Source of the DNA: Tolypothrix sp. FACHB-123
GTDB taxonomy: Bacteria; Cyanobacteriota; Cyanobacteriia; Cyanobacteriales; Nostocaceae
Direction: 5' to 3'
Assembly: GCF_014697075.1 (NCBI RefSeq)
Contig: NZ_JACJRE010000007.1
Span: 62,001 to 126,000, forward strand
Length of the DNA stretch: 64,000 nt
How positions within the stretch are numbered: the first letter of the stretch is position 1; every line of letters begins with the position of its first letter. This document shows positions 61,742 to 64,000 of this stretch, piece after piece. The position numbers were made by a program, and so were the translations under genes. A model generated the notes under the pieces. That model searched no databases. It saw only the letters and a program-made list of their open reading frames with translations, and was not told where the DNA came from.

Positions 61742-62425
61742 TTAAACTTTATTTTCTGAATATGCGCCAAGTAGAGGATTTGGTACAGGAAATGGTCGGT
61801 TATCTAAAATTTTAAATTGACCAATATTGGCATCGTAAGCAAAAACCTCACCAGTTTCTATTTCATAAATCCAAGCATGAAGAGTTAATTTACCACTATG
61901 CAATTTAGAGCGCACTGCTGGATAAGTTTCTAAATTTTCTATCTGAGTTAAAACGTTTTGTTCAATAGCGATTTTTAATAATTTATCGGCTGGGTAATCT
62001 TTGTAATTATCGAGAACTATACGACGAGTTGGTTCAGCATATTGCTTTAGCCAATCATAAACTAAAGGCATTTGTTGAGATAAATTACCTATTTGTAATA
62101 ATCCTCTCATGGCTCCGCAGTGAGAATGACCACAAATGACAATATCTCTAATACCTAAAGCTTCAACAGCATATTCTATACCGGCTGCTTCCCCACTCTT
62201 GGGTGTACCATAGGCGGGAATAATATTACCCACATTACGAATAACAAATAATTCTCCAGGTAAACTTTGAGTAATTAAACAAGGGTCAATCCGCGAATCT
62301 GAACAAGTGATGAATAAAACTTCGGGGTTTTGACCCTGAGATAACTGTTTAAATAATTCTCTATGGGTTATGAAGTAGTTGTCATGAAACTCATTTAAAC
62401 CTGCTATTATGCGTTTTATTGGCAC
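61742..62425 (-). CDS. Beta-class carbonic anhydrase
   Basis: The enzyme interconverts CO2 and bicarbonate. The 227 residues keep the zinc ligands Cys41, His100 and Cys103 (TCSDSRIDP, ICGHSHCGAMRG) and the Asp43/Arg45 pair that controls activity. AGIEYAVEALGIRDIVIC and the C-terminal LTLHAWIYEIETGEVFAYDA are also typical. No carboxysome genes are adjacent, and the protein lacks the long CcaA extension, so it may be a general rather than a carboxysomal enzyme. Confidence 0.93.
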   Translation of the reverse strand: MPIKRIIAGLNEFHDNYFITHRELFKQLSQGQNPEVLFITCSDSRIDPCLITQSLPGELFVIRNVGNIIPAYGTPKSGEAAGIEYAVEALGIRDIVICGHSHCGAMRGLLQIGNLSQQMPLVYDWLKQYAEPTRRIVLDNYKDYPADKLLKIAIEQNVLTQIENLETYPAVRSKLHSGKLTLHAWIYEIETGEVFAYDANIGQFKILDNRPFPVPNPLLGAYSENKV

Positions 62426-62870
62426 AATTTAATTCCTCTCACCAAAATATGTTCAGTCTTCTATAGCTTCACAATCAGCCACTAACTTTCCGCAACAAAG
62501 ATAAAATCTAGAGACACTAATCATACTGTGATGATTTTTCTACATTAACCCCTGATGCTTGAATTTTTACACAAGTGTCTCTAGTTCAGTTTATTTAATG
62601 CGCTATCCACTTGGCATCAGAAACAATACATACACCTCCAATTTTTTTCAAAATAGGTGTAATCGCTGTTACTACTTCTGATTTGTTACTACTTCTGATT
62701 ATTGTTATTCTGTACAAACGCTTAATACATATTCGTTTGCAATGCTGGCGTTTCTAAATTATCAATTATTTTGCCTTTATCACCTTTACCTGTGACATTT
62801 TTGATAATTGTGTAACCAGAAAATGTGGTGGGTTAATTCCTACCCAACATTTAATCAGAAGGTGGATAAA
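62426..62870. other. Intergenic region, possibly with a gene remnant
   Basis: On the minus strand short frames read KKIGGVCIVSDAKWIAH then stop (about 62600-62660) and GYTIIKNVTGKGDKGKIIDN then LETPALQTNMY and stop (about 62720-62815). They look protein-like but lack starts and are in broken frames, so a decayed gene is possible but weakly supported. Confidence 0.3.
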
Positions 62871-63785
62871 TTAAACAGATTTTAAGGGAATAATTCCTCG
62901 ATCGAAAATGCGGTTATTAGTGTCGATACCGCTTAATTCTATTCTGTCTGAATAGACATTATAGGCGGCAAAACTTAAATCGCTAGTAGAGTATTCTGTC
63001 CATTCATTTTTACCTACAGGACGATTACCTGCACCTGCTCCACATACTACGTAAGTTGTACCATTAATCGCACGGGTACGTTCATAATGGTGTTCGTGTC
63101 CGTTGATATAAAGTTGGACGCCGTATTTTTTAAATAAAGGCGTGAAAGTTTTAATAAATTCGGGACTACTACCATAAGCTCCTGATGCATAAATTGGATG
63201 ATGTCCAAAGACAATTTTCCAAGATGCTTTGCTGAGACTTAATTGTTTTTCTAACCAAGTTAGCTGGTTTTTCCAGTCAGCATTACCGTTAGTATCTAAG
63301 GCGAAAAATTGTACATCACCTCGGCTAAATGTGTAATAGCGTCCCTGCATATTAAAGCCGGGATATTTAACTTGTGGATCGCCGTTATCAGTGCGAATAT
63401 CATGATTACCTAAACAAGCCTGAAATTTCACACCTTGCTTGAGCAAATCTTTATAGGGACGCTCAAATACAGCGCTAATTTTTTCAATTTCTCCATTGTT
63501 ATAGATGTTATCACCAGCTAAAACTACTAAATTGTAAGGATTTTTTTGGTGATAACGAGTCATTGCCCTAGCTACAGCATACTGTCCTTTCGCACCTGTG
63601 CCTGTATCGGCAACGGATACAAACCGGAGTAGCAAGTTTTTGTTAGCGGGATTGGCGGCGATCGCGGTTTGTGATTGAGCTAAATCTATGCTTTGACTGT
63701 TTTGCTTAGTGAATATCCAGGTTAATCCTGTACCAAGGAAACCAAGGCTAGTTAAAAATAAAAATTGGCGGCGTTTTAGGTTCAT
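62871..63785 (-). CDS. Secreted metallophosphoesterase (purple acid phosphatase-like)
   Basis: The 304-residue protein has a twin-arginine-type signal (LKRRQFLFLTSLGFLGTGLT) and a calcineurin-like phosphoesterase domain: SVADTGTGAKGQYAVARAM, LVVLAGDNIYNNG, ACLGNHDIR, WKIVFGHHPIYASGAYGS and LYINGHEHHYERTRAINGTT hold the dimetal ligands. It is expected to act in the periplasm, probably releasing phosphate, but whether it is phosphate-regulated cannot be seen; no Pho box was recognised. Confidence 0.88.
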   Translation of the reverse strand: MNLKRRQFLFLTSLGFLGTGLTWIFTKQNSQSIDLAQSQTAIAANPANKNLLLRFVSVADTGTGAKGQYAVARAMTRYHQKNPYNLVVLAGDNIYNNGEIEKISAVFERPYKDLLKQGVKFQACLGNHDIRTDNGDPQVKYPGFNMQGRYYTFSRGDVQFFALDTNGNADWKNQLTWLEKQLSLSKASWKIVFGHHPIYASGAYGSSPEFIKTFTPLFKKYGVQLYINGHEHHYERTRAINGTTYVVCGAGAGNRPVGKNEWTEYSTSDLSFAAYNVYSDRIELSGIDTNNRIFDRGIIPLKSV

Positions 63786-63916
63786 AAATGATTAAATTCA
63801 ACAACTAGTCAGTTTAGCCTGAGCATTGAGCAATGAAGTGATACATTACAAAAGCAGCTACATTGCTAACAATGTATTTGATTTTTCTTTGATTTGTTGC
63901 TCTTGGTAAAAGTTCC

Positions 63917-64000
63917 ATGTCGCAAGACAATCAGAATCCACAACGTCGCCGCAAACACCCCCAGAGAAACCAGCCAATTTGGAAGTCTACGATTATCCAG
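63917..64000 (+). CDS. Start of an unidentified gene (3' end outside the window)
   Basis: An ATG at 63917 opens a frame to the window end with 28 residues, basic and glutamine-rich (MSQDNQNPQRRRKHPQRNQP, IWKSTIIQ). Only an N-terminus is present, so no family can be named. The basic start followed by a turn to hydrophobic residues could precede a membrane segment. Confidence 0.45.
   Translation, partial: MSQDNQNPQRRRKHPQRNQPIWKSTIIQ

Overview
The window is chromosomal DNA of a filamentous, probably heterocyst-forming cyanobacterium of the Nostocales. The evidence is dense HIP1 sites (GCGATCGC), many heptanucleotide tandem repeats of the STRR type, iterated palindromes and small MITE-like elements, a furA locus arranged as in Nostoc/Anabaena PCC 7120, and a bidirectional hydrogenase split into two clusters. 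Coding strands alternate often, most transcription units are short, and no rRNA or tRNA gene was recognised by eye.

Layout. 1-7 kb: end of a group 2 sigma factor gene (sigC-like), furA, a convergent peptidoglycan-binding membrane protein gene, and cobN. 7-15 kb: a GAF sensor histidine kinase, nanE-ackA, a TPR-like protein, an aminodeoxychorismate lyase-like enzyme and ftsH. 15-23 kb: two paralogous membrane microproteins, acyl-ACP/acyl-CoA synthetase, a YlqD-family protein, the pyruvate dehydrogenase E2 subunit, and a GNAT gene with a small partner that looks like a toxin-antitoxin pair. 23-32 kb: a 21-bp tandem array, a glycosyltransferase, two SNARE-associated (VTT) membrane proteins with a mercuric-reductase-like flavoprotein, psb34, a patch of gene remnants and mgtE. 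32-39 kb: two Uma2-type genes, an ADP-forming acyl-CoA synthetase fused to an acetyltransferase, an RTX protein and a DUF4231 membrane protein. 39-58 kb: hoxU-hoxY-hoxH-(vapBC)-hoxW on the minus strand and hoxE-(TPR membrane protein)-hoxF on the plus strand, with a DUF6544 gene, DUF2949-pfkA, a P-type ATPase and small genes between them. 58-64 kb: aldo/keto reductase and GMC oxidoreductase, beta-carbonic anhydrase, a Tat-type metallophosphoesterase, and the start of one more gene.

The most notable result is regulatory. A 17-bp motif, TCYTCACAASTTCCTCA (a direct repeat of TCYTCA/TCCTCA with 11-bp period), lies in the same orientation 43-74 bp upstream of six start codons: the acyl-CoA synthetase/acetyltransferase gene, hoxU, the DUF6544 gene, DUF2949-pfkA, hoxE and hoxF. 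A weaker copy lies 158 bp upstream of the RTX gene. This suggests one response regulator controls both halves of the split hydrogenase together with glycolytic and acetate-forming genes, that is, a dark or fermentative redox regulon.

Other notable structures are nanE-ackA bracketed by 102-bp inverted repeats, STRR heptamers translated in frame at three places inside CobN, a large AT-rich membrane/TPR protein separating hoxE from hoxF, and several short non-autonomous elements. All calls are from reading the sequence; no database search was run.
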